Shown here one piece after another: positions 11,472 to 22,102 of a stretch of 64,000 nt of DNA; position 1 is the first letter of the stretch, and every line of letters starts with the position of its first letter. The DNA comes from Eudorina sp. 2006-703-Eu-15 (lineage: Eukaryota; Chlorophyta; Chlorophyceae; Chlamydomonadales; Volvocaceae). The notes under the pieces were generated by a model. The model did not search any database and had not been told where the DNA came from. It saw only the letters and a list, made by a program, of their open reading frames with translations. The translations under genes were made by a program, and so were the position numbers. Location of the stretch: the NCBI GenBank assembly GCA_003117195.1, contig BDSI01000018.1, positions 1,313,575 through 1,377,574 on the forward strand, in the 5' to 3' direction.

Positions 11472-12248
11472 GCCACATGACAGCACACTGTAGGCGTGCG
11501 TACTCCTCCAAGCAACGAACGACAACTACAGCTGATGAGATGTGCAAGGCACTCAAACCCTACCTCTAGGAAACAACGTGGACATGAATCCGTGAATGGA
11601 TTCTGCACGCAGCAGCTAAACATGCAAAACATAAAGAAACGCATCGGGATGAATGCTGTCATTTGTGGCAAACAAGGAATGATTATAGCAATCTTGAGTA
11701 TGTTTGTATGCATATCCACCAGGGAATGAATTTTGCAATCCTGTGTATGCATGCCCAACCTACGGCACCTTTAAAAGCAGACCTACCCTTGCTTGCCGTG
11801 CAACGGTTTCAATCCGTGTCTTGCCTGCAATTGTTACCCATGTGTACAACGAGGTCTGGTAGGAAGCAGTGCGTGTTTGGGTATGTACAGAGTACATACC
11901 AGCATGCATACATACATACCCATGTCCTTGCTGTCGCGGGTCTGTGCAGGTAAGTACACACTATGCGTGTGATGATGTCAACCAAGCAAGTAAGCGAACA
12001 GGTAGGCAGCTATATGGTGACAGTTATTCATGGTGCGTGATAGACCGGCCGCAATTATAATGATCAGCGGGTTCCACTGTTACGTCAATGAATAGTAATG
12101 ATTGATTGTTGAGTTGCCGTGTGCTTCGTTGCAAGCAAGCACCATGTCCGCGTTTAATAGTAGCAGCTGTTTAGCAGATGCAAGAGTGCAGTCATGTCCA
12201 TTTTATATGTAAAATTCGCAACAGCAACCGCCTTGATCGAGGTCTTGT

Positions 12249-12320
12249 TTCGCTACTGGGACTCGAACCCAGGTCCCGAGAGTGAAAATCTCGTATCCTA
12301 ACCGCCTAGACTATAGCGAA
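12249..12320 (-). tRNA. tRNA-Glu (TTC), copy 8
   Basis: Canonical. An AT-rich module follows at 12457. Confidence 0.94.
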
Positions 12321-12456
12321 TGGCCAAGGATCACCAAAGCCGTAACCTACTGCACCTGGACCAATCCCACCAAAACCGTTCCCTCTTCTGTGACACCTGC
12401 TGACCACCACTGTTTTCAGCAAAACTTCAAACACTTTGTTTTACGTTTCCTGATAT

Positions 12457-12575
12457 CAAATATACATCAGTATATATCAATATACAATATGTACTATATC
12501 TATGTATTGTATTATATGTTTATATATATTTTATCAGCATATGTATGATATATATATAAATACCGAAGAAGAGAT
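12457..12575. repeat. AT-rich module 2 (119 bp)
   Basis: Same length and sequence as the module at 4471. It accounts exactly for the 1585-bp spacing between its flanking tRNA-Leu genes (1466 plus 119). Confidence 0.9.
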
Positions 12576-12949
12576 GTTCGCTGATTATGCATGCAAATAA
12601 TTTATGAACATTGTAGATGAATTATTGAATGGCGTACTTGCCATGAATGTCACACGACTCCTAGGCTTTGCTAGCAGCATCGTCTATGTTCAAGTACAGG
12701 TGTTACGTAGCCTAATAATCTGGACGACTATACTAAATCAATTCTTCTTGGCTACGAAGTCAAGGTCAACAAACGCCTTCACATATCTGACGTCTTTATG
12801 CCCACGTCTTTATACCTTGCTGCTTCCTTTGCGTCATTATAATTAGTTCCCACAACTACATAGCAGGGATACTTGGAGTCTAGACATCAATTGCCGTGAA
12901 TACCCTCCATGACCTTATTGTACTGTACATCATCTCTTCTCCAGAATAT

Positions 12950-13056
12950 GACGAGGGTGGGATTTGAACCCACGCCCTTACGGACTAGAAGGTTCATCCT
13001 GGTGCGGTACCAGGTAGTCCTGAATCTAGCGCCTTAGACCGCTCGGCCACCTCGTC
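12950..13056 (-). tRNA. tRNA-Leu (CAG) with intron, copy 8
   Basis: Canonical sequence. It heads a second 2004-bp block that otherwise matches the one starting at 9361, which carries the stem variant instead. Confidence 0.92.
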
Positions 13057-13287
13057 GCCACATGACAGCACTCTGTAGGCGTGCGTACTCCTCCAAGCAA
13101 CGAACGACAACTACAGCTGATGAGGTGTGCAAGGCACTCAAAACCCTACCTCTAGGAAACAACGTGGACATGAATCCGTGAATGGATTCTGCACGCAGCA
13201 GCTAAACATGCAAAACATAAAGAAACGCATCGGGATGAATGCTGTCATTTGTGGCAAACAAGGAATGATTATAGCAATCTTGAGTAT

Positions 13288-14339
13288 GTTTGTATGCATA
13301 TCCACCAGGGAATGAATTTTGCAATCCTGTGTATGCATGCCCAACCTACGGCACCTTTAAAAGCAGACCTACCCTTGCTTGCCGTGCAACGGTTTCAATC
13401 CGTGTCTTGCCTGCAATTGTTACCCATGTGTACAACGAGGTCTGGTAGGAAGCAGTGCGTGTTTGGGTATGTACAGAGTACGTGTTTGGGTATGTACAGA
13501 GTATATACCAGCATGCATACATACATACCCATGTCCTTGCTGTCGCGGGTCTGTGCAGGTAAGTACACACTATGCGTGTGATGATGTCAACCAAGCAAGT
13601 AAGCGAACAGGTAGGCAGCTATATGGTGACAGTTATTCATGGTGCGTGATAGACCGGCCGCAATTATAATGATCAGCGGGTTCCACTGTTACGTCAATGA
13701 ATAGTAATGATTGATTGTTGAGTTGCCGTGTGCTTCGTTGCAAGCAAGCACCATGTCCGCGTTTAATAGTAGCAGCTGTTTAGCAGATGCAAGAGTGCAG
13801 TCATGTCCATTTTATATGTAAAATGTTTGTATGCATATCCACCAGGGAATGAATTTTGCAATCCTGTGTATGCATGCCCAACCTACGGCACCTTTAAAAG
13901 CAGACCTACCCTTGCTTGCCGTGCAACGGTTTCAATCCGTGTCTTGCCTGCAATTGTTACCCATGTGTACAACGAGGTCTGGTAGGAAGCAGTGCGTGTT
14001 TGGGTATGTACAGAGTACATACCAGCATGCATACATACATACCCATGTCCTTGCTGTCGCGGGTCTGTGCAGGTAAGTACACACTATGCGTGTGATGATG
14101 TCAACCAAGCAAGTAAGCGAACAGGTAGGCAGCTATATGGTGACAGTTATTCATGGTGCGTGATAGACCGGCCGCAATTATAATGATCAGCGGGTTCCAC
14201 TGTTACGTCAATGAATAGTAATGATTGATTGTTGAGTTGCCGTGTGCTTCGTTGCAAGCAAGCACCATGTCCGCGTTTAATAGTAGCAGCTGTTTAGCAG
14301 ATGCAAGAGTGCAGTCATGTCCATTTTATATGTAAAATT
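13288..14339. repeat. Second partial-unit duplication
   Basis: Same structure as 9699-10750: the jump back occurs at 13824/13825, with the 23-bp duplication at 13459-13504. The identical junction shows that this block was copied rather than formed independently. Confidence 0.9.
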
Positions 14340-14371
14340 CGCAACAGCAACCGCCTTGATCGAGGTCTTGT

Positions 14372-14443
14372 TTCGCTACTGGGACTCGAACCCAGGTCCC
14401 GAGAGTGAAAATCTCGTATCCTAACCGCCTAGACTATAGCGAA
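14372..14443 (-). tRNA. tRNA-Glu (TTC), copy 9
   Basis: Canonical. Confidence 0.94.
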
Positions 14444-14953
14444 TGGCCAAGGATCACCAAAGCCGTAACCTACTGCACCTGGACCAATCCCACCAAAACC
14501 GTTCCCTCTTCTGTGACACCTGCTGACCACCACTGTTTTCAGCAAAACTTCAAACACTTTGTTTTACGTTTCCTGATATGTTCGCTGATTATGCATGCAA
14601 ATAATTTATGAACATTGTAGATGAATTATTGAATGGCGTACTTGCCATGAATGTCACACGACTCCTAGGCTTTGCTAGCAGCATCGTCTATGTTCAAGTA
14701 CAGGTGTTACGTAGCCTAATAATCTGGACGACTATACTAAATCAATTCTTCTTGGCTACGAAGTCAAGGTCAACAAACGCCTTCACATATCTGACGTCTT
14801 TATGCCCACGTCTTTATACCTTGCTGCTTCCTTTGCGTCATTATAATTAGTTCCCACAACTACATAGCAGGGATACTTGGAGTCTAGACATCAATTGCCG
14901 TGAATACCCTCCATGACCTTATTGTACTGTACATCATCTCTTCTCCAGAATAT

Positions 14954-15060
14954 GACGAGGGTGGGATTTGAACCCACGCCCTTACGGACTAGAAGGTTCA
15001 TCCTGGTGCGGTACCAGGTAGTCCTGAATCTAGCGCCTTAGACCGCTCGGCCACCTCGTC
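14954..15060 (-). tRNA. tRNA-Leu (CAG) with intron, copy 9
   Basis: Canonical. Confidence 0.92.
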
Positions 15061-15837
15061 GCCACATGACAGCACTCTGTAGGCGTGCGTACTCCTCCAA
15101 GCAACGAACGACAACTACAGCTGATGAGATGTGCAAGGCACTCAAACCCTACCTCTAGGAAACAACGTGGACATGAATCCGTGAATGGATTCTGCACGCA
15201 GCAGCTAAACATGCAAAACATAAAGAAACGCATCGGGATGAATGCTGTCATTTGTGGCAAACAAGGAATGATTATAGCAATCTTGAGTATGTTTGTATGC
15301 ATATCCACCAGGGAATGAATTTTGCAATCCTGTGTATGCATGCCCAACCTACGGCACCTTTAAAAGCAGACCTACCCTTGCTTGCCGTGCAACGGTTTCA
15401 ATCCGTGTCTTGCCTGCAATTGTTACCCATGTGTACAACGAGGTCTGGTAGGAAGCAGTGCGTGTTTGGGTATGTACAGAGTACATACCAGCATGCATAC
15501 ATACATACCCATGTCCTTGCTGTCGCGGGTCTGTGCAGGTAAGTACACACTATGCGTGTGATGATGTCAACCAAGCAAGTAAGCGAACAGGTAGGCAGCT
15601 ATATGGTGACAGTTATTCATGGTGCGTGATAGACCGGCCGCAATTATAATGATCAGCGGGTTCCACTGTTACGTCAATGAATAGTAATGATTGATTGTTG
15701 AGTTGCCGTGTGCTTCGTTGCAAGCAAGCACCATGTCCGCGTTTAATAGTAGCAGCTGTTTAGCAGATGCAAGAGTGCAGTCATGTCCATTTTATATGTA
15801 AAATTCGCAACAGCAACCGCCTTGATCGAGGTCTTGT

Positions 15838-15909
15838 TTCGCTACTGGGACTCGAACCCAGGTCCCGAGAGTGAAAATCTCGTATCCTAACCGCCTAGAC
15901 TATAGCGAA
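15838..15909 (-). tRNA. tRNA-Glu (TTC), copy 10
   Basis: Canonical. Confidence 0.94.
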
Positions 15910-16419
15910 TGGCCAAGGATCACCAAAGCCGTAACCTACTGCACCTGGACCAATCCCACCAAAACCGTTCCCTCTTCTGTGACACCTGCTGACCACCACT
16001 GTTTTCAGCAAAACTTCAAACACTTTGTTTTACGTTTCCTGATATGTTCGCTGATTATGCATGCAAATAATTTATGAACATTGTAGATGAATTATTGAAT
16101 GGCGTACTTGCCATGAATGTCACACGACTCCTAGGCTTTGCTAGCAGCATCGTCTATGTTCAAGTACAGGTGTTACGTAGCCTAATAATCTGGACGACTA
16201 TACTAAATCAATTCTTCTTGGCTACGAAGTCAAGGTCAACAAACGCCTTCACATATCTGACGTCTTTATGCCCACGTCTTTATACCTTGCTGCTTCCTTT
16301 GCGTCATTATAATTAGTTCCCACAACTACATAGCAGGGATACTTGGAGTCTAGACATCAATTGCCGTGAATACCCTCCATGACCTTATTGTACTGTACAT
16401 CATCTCTTCTCCAGAATAT

Positions 16420-16526
16420 GACGAGGGTGGGATTTGAACCCACGCCCTTACGGACTAGAAGGTTCATCCTGGTGCGGTACCAGGTAGTCCTGAATCTAGC
16501 GCCTTAGACCGCTCGGCCACCTCGTC
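16420..16526 (-). tRNA. tRNA-Leu (CAG) with intron, copy 10
   Basis: Canonical. It is the last tRNA before transposon copy 1. The tRNA-Glu partner of this unit lies beyond the transposon at 23644. Confidence 0.92.
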
Positions 16527-17232
16527 GCCACATGACAGCACTCTGTAGGCGTGCGTACTCCTCCAAGCAACGAACGACAACTACAGCTGATGAGATGTGC
16601 AAGGCACTCAAACCCTACCTCTAGGAAACAACGTGGACATGAATCCGTGAATGGATTCTGCACGCAGCAGCTAAACATGCAAAACATAAAGAAACGCATC
16701 GGGATGAATGCTGTCATTTGTGGCAAACAAGGAATGATTATAGCAATCTTGAGTATGTTTGTATGCATATCCACCAGGGAATGAATTTTGCAATCCTGTG
16801 TATGCATGCCCAACCTACGGCACCTTTAAAAGCAGACCTACCCTTGCTTGCCGTGCAACGGTTTCAATCCGTGTCTTGCCTGCAATTGTTACCCATGTGT
16901 ACAACGAGGTCTGGTAGGAAGCAGTGCGTGTTTGGGTATGTACAGAGTACATACCAGCATGCATACATACATACCCATGTCCTTGCTGTCGCGGGTCTGT
17001 GCAGGTAAGTACACACTATGCGTGTGATGATGTCAACCAAGCAAGTAAGCGAACAGGTAGGCAGCTATATGGTGACAGTTATTCATGGTGCGTGATAGAC
17101 CGGCCGCAATTATAATGATCAGCGGGTTCCACTGTTACGTCAATGAATAGTAATGATTGATTGTTGAGTTGCCGTGTGCTTCGTTGCAAGCAAGCACCAT
17201 GTCCGCGTTTAATAGTAGCAGCTGTTTAGCAG

Positions 17233-17239
17233 ATGCAAG
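17233..17239. repeat. Target-site duplication ATGCAAG, left of transposon copy 1
   Basis: Matches 23573-23579 on the other side. Uninterrupted units have a single ATGCAAG here. Confidence 0.9.
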
Positions 17240-17512
17240 GAGGTATGGCTCGCTCCCCAAGCTATGGAGACTCTCCGGTTGGGGAGGTGCAAATGTACCA
17301 GAGGTGCCTCCCCTTGGGGAGCCTAGAAATCTCCCCAAACGATTTTCCCTGGGGAGCATTTCGCAGTGGCTGAAGCGCCCTCACCCGACGCGCCCGAAGA
17401 GGTCGGGGAGACCCAGGAATGACTCGCGCCACCTAGCGCCGTCGTTTTCCCGCAATCCCGACAGCCTTCCCGACGACCCAGCACTTCACCTGCATGTACG
17501 GCATGTAAACCC
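17240..17512 (+). repeat. Left terminal inverted repeat, copy 1
   Basis: Pairs with 23299-23572. It begins GAGGTATGGCTCG, whereas the other end, reverse complemented, begins GCAGCTATGGCTCG. It contains several CTCCCCAA/TTGGGGAG motifs in both orientations (17253, 17279, 17314, 17331) that could be transposase sites. Confidence 0.9.
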
Positions 17513-17813
17513 ACAGCTCGAAGGCGCCGCAATAGCCTCAAAAGCCCAGCAAAACTTTAACATATGACAATATCTGCAATGGTGAGAATTTTCCATGTTC
17601 ACTTCCAAAAGTCCTAAAATCATGATACATATGATTTAGTCCCTGACCTTCGGCAATGCTAAAGCCTCATCGCAGCAACCAATACACGCCTTGACGTTAG
17701 GCGACATTCTTACAAACGCCGTTGCCCGATGCTATGGCTAGGAAGGTGCTGAGAGGTTGTCTTGCATGTAATTATTTCGCATATACGGACAAGTGTCCAT
17801 TGATTTTATGTAG

Positions 17814-18194
17814 AAAACGGCAAGCACAAGGGTGGCGGCAGCCCTGCGCAAAGTCCGCGAAGCGTTGGAGCAGATTTTCACCAAGTTAACTCAGGATGCG
17901 TTCAAGGGCTTACGTATTAAGTGAGTGTTTCGATGGTTTGCTGTGAGGAAGTTCCCGGTTACCGCCGTGTCGCCTTGCATACCGAAACCCCAAGGCTCCA
18001 CGCTCTACTTCAGGCAACTCCCGGCCGCTGTGCTTGTCGTTGCGTCCCCCACGTCCTCCGACATCGAGTGCCACGAATGGGGATGGATGAGCGATCGTCG
18101 GCTTATGGCACACGTCGAGCATTTCGTCAAGAACGCGTACGCTGTCAGGGAGCTGCAGGCACCTGCACCACAGGTCCGGGTCGTAGCCTTCTAA
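17814..18194 (+). CDS. Candidate two-exon cargo ORF, 5' part (function unknown)
   Basis: An open segment 17814-17920 has a plausible 3' splice site before it (TTTTATGTAG) and a strong 5' splice site after it (AA/GTGAGTG). Removing a 93-nt intron (17921-18013, ending CTTCAG) restores the same frame through 18014-18194. Without splicing an in-frame TGA follows at 17922. The predicted peptide is helical and charged, then contains an ECHEWGW segment. It matches no family I recognise. The true start is upstream or in an earlier exon and was not identified. The PHD-like ending of the overlapping frame follows immediately, so the whole region may be one gene whose intermediate splice or frame is unresolved. 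Confidence 0.4.
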
Positions 18195-19360
18195 CCACCA
18201 TTCCTTCTGGGGACTGGTATTGCCCATGCTGCGAGCCCGTTGCAAATGTGGCTGGTGCCGCATTGGGCCCCAGCGCCAACGGCAGCGGTGGGAGAAGCGG
18301 CCCTGATACAGTGTCGGGGGGCGAGCCGGTGCAGCTGCAGCCTCACACGCGCCCTGTAGTGAGGCCCAGCGGCAGCGGCGGGGATGATGGAGCATTTGGT
18401 GGTGAGGCGACACGGTTGCCGCTGCCCGCTCACGCCCTAATGGGCCCCACTACCAGCGGAGGTGTCAGAACCGGTGGCAGCGGAAGCAGCGGCGACCTAA
18501 GTGGTGGCGAACCAAGGGGCAGGGTCCACGGCCAAAGTGGCGGCGGCCCGAATGGCAGCGGCCCAACCGCCGGCAGTGGAAACAGCGGCGGCCAAAGTGG
18601 AGGCAACCCTAGCGGCGGCGGCGGAAACAGCGGCGGCCGAAGCGGTGGCGAACCTAGTGGCCGGGGCCACGGCAGAAGTGGCGGCGGCCCGAACGGCAGC
18701 GGCCCAACCGTCGGCAGTGGAAACAGCAGCGGCCAAAGTGGAGGCAACCCTAGCGGCGGCGGCGGGAACAGCGGCGGCCAAAGCGGTGGCGAACCTAGTG
18801 GCCGGGGCCACGGCCAAAGTGGCGGCGGCCCGAACGGCAGCGGCCCAACCGTCGGCAGTGGAAACAGCAGCGGCCAAAGTGGAGGCAACCCTAGCGGCGG
18901 CGGCGGGAACAGCGGCGGCCAAAGCGGTGGCGAACCTAGTGGCCGGGGCCACGGCCAAAGTGGCGGCGGCCCGAACGGCAGCGGCCCAACCGTCGGCAGT
19001 GGAAACAGCAGCGGCCAAAGTGGAGGCAACCCTAGCGGCGGCGGCGGAAACAGCGGCGGGGGTGATGATGGTGGGGCTTTGGGAAGAGTTGATGGAGCTT
19101 TGGAGAGTGAGCAGGCACAGTTGCTGTGCTTGCTTAGCATACGCAACGGCGGTAATGGGGCGTCGGGAGCCCAGACGGCCCAGTTGCCGCCGTCCGTGCA
19201 GGCGGTTTCGGGCTCCAATACCCGAGGGGGAAGCAGCGGTGGCGGCAGCGGTGGTAGGGGAAGTTTGGGGGATGGTGGAAAACGTGCCGCACCCGATCAA
19301 GGACGAGGGAGGGCGAATAAGGGCGGGAGGCTTGCAGCAATCCTGGAATCATTAAAATGA
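17921..19360 (+). CDS. Gly/Ser-rich repeat protein with PHD-like ending (cargo ORF), copy 1
   Basis: A 479-codon frame open from a non-ATG codon; the first 90 or so codons overlap the candidate exons above in another frame and may not be translated. Around codons 93-105 it reads PSGDWYCPCC, which matches the C-terminal end of a PHD zinc finger. The preceding Cys/His ligands are not clear in this frame. From about codon 190 it has four 47-residue repeats rich in Gly, Ser and Asn, encoded by a 141-bp minisatellite. A charged tail ends with stop TGA at 19358-19360. A UGUAA poly(A)-like signal lies at 19693-19697. Minus-strand frames here (Pro-rich and Ala-rich) are shadows of the repeat. It could be a chromatin-type accessory protein carried by the element, or only repetitive DNA. 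Confidence 0.45.
   Translation: MSVSMVCCEEVPGYRRVALHTETPRLHALLQATPGRCACRCVPHVLRHRVPRMGMDERSSAYGTRRAFRQERVRCQGAAGTCTTGPGRSLLTTIPSGDWYCPCCEPVANVAGAALGPSANGSGGRSGPDTVSGGEPVQLQPHTRPVVRPSGSGGDDGAFGGEATRLPLPAHALMGPTTSGGVRTGGSGSSGDLSGGEPRGRVHGQSGGGPNGSGPTAGSGNSGGQSGGNPSGGGGNSGGRSGGEPSGRGHGRSGGGPNGSGPTVGSGNSSGQSGGNPSGGGGNSGGQSGGEPSGRGHGQSGGGPNGSGPTVGSGNSSGQSGGNPSGGGGNSGGQSGGEPSGRGHGQSGGGPNGSGPTVGSGNSSGQSGGNPSGGGGNSGGGDDGGALGRVDGALESEQAQLLCLLSIRNGGNGASGAQTAQLPPSVQAVSGSNTRGGSSGGGSGGRGSLGDGGKRAAPDQGRGRANKGGRLAAILESLK
18531..19063. repeat. 141-bp minisatellite, about 4 copies, copy 1
   Basis: Anchors GCCAAAGTGG or GCAGAAGTGG at 18531, 18672, 18813 and 18954 are spaced exactly 141 bp. The period is a multiple of 3 and keeps the Gly-rich frame open. 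Confidence 0.95.
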
Positions 19361-20120
19361 ACGAAGGTTGCGGCGACAGGGTCGAGTGAAACCGACTGCG
19401 GCGACAGGGTTGGCTGGTGACAGGGTTGGTAATACGGGTTCCTACTCACCGACTCAAAATGGACGCATAGGCGGCGGCAGAACGCTGAGCCCGTGGCAGA
19501 AAATATACAACTGGTATTATAATGGCATGAAGGTCGTTGTGTCAAATTTTCAGGGCGATTGGAGAGGGTCGACTTCCCAGGTATCGGGTTTCGCATGGCG
19601 TTTGGGCCCGGGTTTGAGTGTGGTCGGAAGTGGGGGTCGAAAAGTTGAGGTCGTCCATTTGAAGCCAAAACTTGTAGTTGTGACCTTTATGTTGTAATGA
19701 AAGGCATGTATCATTTTTTTAGCACGCAGGCTGCTTGGTGTAGGTCCGTGTCCGGACATGTCGGCATGTCCGGTCTGCCATGGCCAAGGCCGTGGCACAC
19801 GACCGACCGACCGTTCGCACTCAACACTGACATCAGTCAAATATTACCTTGTAAGCGACATGAAGTCCATCAGAGCTCACGGTATCAGTTCAGGGTGCGG
19901 GTTACCAGTATGGGCCGCTGTGCGTTCTGCAAGGTCCTCCCCATGATTGCCAGCTTCCCTGCTCAAGTGTGAAGACGTGTAGGCTTCTATCAGAGGTCTC
20001 GGGAACCTAAACGCTATTACGCCTGGTAGGACAGCTGGCACTGAGACCCAATGGCCGCCTCGTTGGCTGCTTGGTACCATGCACTATTGATGCCGTAACA
20101 ACTGCTGCAGCCTGAGTGGT
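19361..20120. other. Transposon interior without a recognised gene, copy 1
   Basis: Contains the probable 3' untranslated region of the cargo ORF (TGTAA at 19693-19697) and a perfect hairpin at 19752-19773 (CCGGACATG, loop TCGG). A 109-codon frame at 19368-19697 shows no recognisable motif. Confidence 0.5.
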
Positions 20121-20600
20121 ACTGAGGCATGGCCGTGGGTGCATCCGCATCGCGACCCATGGGTTGGGGATGCCCGTTCGCTATCTTTAAGGGAGACGGC
20201 ACCAGTGCTGCAGCAGACTGCATCGTACTGAGGCATGGCCGTGGGTGCATCCGCATCGCGACCCATGGGTTGGGGATGCCCGTTCGCTATCTTTAAGGGA
20301 GACGGCACCAGTGCTGCAGCAGACTGCATCGTACTGAGGCATGGCCGTGGGTGCATCCGCATCGCGACCCATGGGTTGGGGATGCCCGTTCGCTATCTTT
20401 AAGGGAGACGGCACCAGTGCTGCAGCAGACTGCATCGTACTGAGGCATGGCCGTGGGTGCATCCGCATCGCGACCCATGGGTTGGGGATGCCCGTTCACT
20501 ATCTGTAAGGGAGACGGCACCAGTGCTGCAGCAGACTGCATCGTACTGAGACATGGCCATTGGATCGCGACCCATGGGTTGGGGATGCCCGTTTGCTATC
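20121..20600. repeat. 106-bp minisatellite, 4 full copies plus a degenerate fifth, copy 1
   Basis: ACTGAG anchors at 20121, 20227, 20333, 20439 and 20545 are exactly 106 bp apart. The last copy has lost part of the GTGGGTGCATCCGC segment. It lies between the two convergent gene regions. A TGTAA signal on the minus strand follows (plus-strand TTACA at 20616-20620). Confidence 0.95.
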
Positions 20601-21003
20601 TGTGGCCGAGAAATGTTACAACACACCGTGGAAACAAGCCCTGGCCGCATCGAAGGCTGCTGCCCAAGCAGCTGTCAGCAATCCAAGTGGTGGCGGCATT
20701 CAACCAAGGCGTACCTTCACTGGACAGCAGCACAGCGTGCATTGCCACCTTTCCCCCAACCGAACCAGACGATGGCAAACCGTCATTGCCCCACCACCGC
20801 AATGTACCACATCAATCGCGTGGTCCATTCCCCAAGCCGTGCACCTCAAACACGGGTGATAGCTGCTGACATTAACGAGGCACATCCTGGGTCGTTTGCA
20901 GCAAGGTGAACCCCTCCAGCATGCGCTGCTGCCATGCAAGGTGCAAGAGCAGCAACCTTCCGTGACTGCTCGTCCTAGGCACGTTCTGCCTTGCTGCCTC
21001 CAG

Positions 21004-21396
21004 CTACTCCAGCAGAGCCACCCGGCGGGCATAGAATGCTACGGCACACTCAACTTCTCCCTTAATCAACGCCAACTCCTCTTTGCACCGTGCTTCCTCC
21101 TGCAGCACCCGGCGCAAGCTTGCCTCCATTCGGGGCGCCCCATGGGTTGACTGTGCAGCCCAGGGAAATCGCTGTGCGTTCAGAGCCTGGCCTAGTGCTC
21201 CCTTCACGGCCAACGCCTGCCCCAGCTCCGGGGTCACCGCTCCAGGTACAGCACTCCAACTGGTAAGCTGCTCCCAGAGCTGCACAAACCGTTGCCTAGC
21301 GCGCCCTTTCTCCTTAATGGCAAGCTGCTGCTGATGCCGCCGCCCGCTGAGTCGCTGCACCACGTGCTCCAGGGCATGCACGTCAGCTACGGCATC
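21004..21396 (-). pseudogene. KDZ-transposase-like C-terminal exon, copy 1, premature stop
   Basis: The exon starts after the 3' splice site CCCATCAG and joins the upstream exon in frame. It encodes Gln/Arg-rich helices with a QLWEQLTSW segment, an RFPW motif and a closing EEARCKEELALIKGEVE helix. This resembles the C-terminal helical region I associate with plant and algal CxC/KDZ proteins. A 9-bp insertion relative to copy 2 brings in an in-frame TAG right after RRVALLE, removing about 37 residues. Confidence 0.6.
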
Positions 21397-21652
21397 CTGA
21401 TGGGTCGGGTCGTGGAAGGGAGGCAGGAGCAAACGTGTGCAACGTCGGCGGGGGGGGGGGCGGGGAGGGCCCCGGGGCGAGAAGTGCAAGAGTGAGCGGG
21501 AAGGGAGGAAAAATGACATGTTTTCATCCAACACCCGGGGTTGGGGAACCCGGAGTAATCCTCTAACCCCACACGCGACAATGGGTGGCAGGCAATGAAA
21601 CGAGAGCCCACATGCTCCCGCTGTTAAAGACCATACGACCTAGCAGGCTCAC

Positions 21653-22005
21653 CTCCACCTCAGCAAAAAGCTTCCGCAGCTCTCCCTTCGCCAGGCTCCC
21701 CAGGGCCGCGCTCATCAGCTCTGACTCAGGCCCCAAGCAGCGGGGTCATAGGCATGGGCCTTCTCAAGATCGGCAGCCTGATTTTTAATTGTACGGATGA
21801 GGGCTGGGCGCTGCCTAACCGGCACTGAGTCAGAACCGGGGAAGAGCAACCCAAGCCGCACCGCGTCAGAGCTGGCGTCTAGGGTGTCCTCCCGCTGCAG
21901 CTTCTGAAGCGCAAGCCTGCAGCGAGCGTATTCAGCCGCTGGGCTGGCAGGCACCACTTCACCCGCTTCCAGCTGCCCGGGCTGCTGCTGAAGGGACTGC
22001 TGCAC
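21653..22005 (-). pseudogene. KDZ-like gene, middle exon, copy 1 (frameshifted)
   Basis: Predicted from a 97-nt upstream intron (GTAAGC to TATGCAG, 22006-22102) and a 256-nt downstream intron (GTGAGC to CATCAG, 21397-21652), both phase 0. The peptide is Gln- and Leu-rich and probably coiled coil. One C is missing from a C-run near 21735 compared with copy 2, which breaks the frame after AYDPAAWG. Confidence 0.55.
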
Positions 22006-22102
22006 CTGCATACGTAAGGACAATTTGGCATTGCGGTAAGGATGCTTCGGCATTGCAAAGTGCAGACTCCTGTGGAGCTGATGTTATCACAAGTTTGCTT
22101 AC

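Noticed and set aside
18430..19300. Long minus-strand Pro-rich and Ala-rich ORFs and a plus-strand Ala-rich ORF
   Set aside because: Alternative-frame shadows of a 141-bp GC-rich minisatellite whose period is divisible by three, which keeps all frames open.
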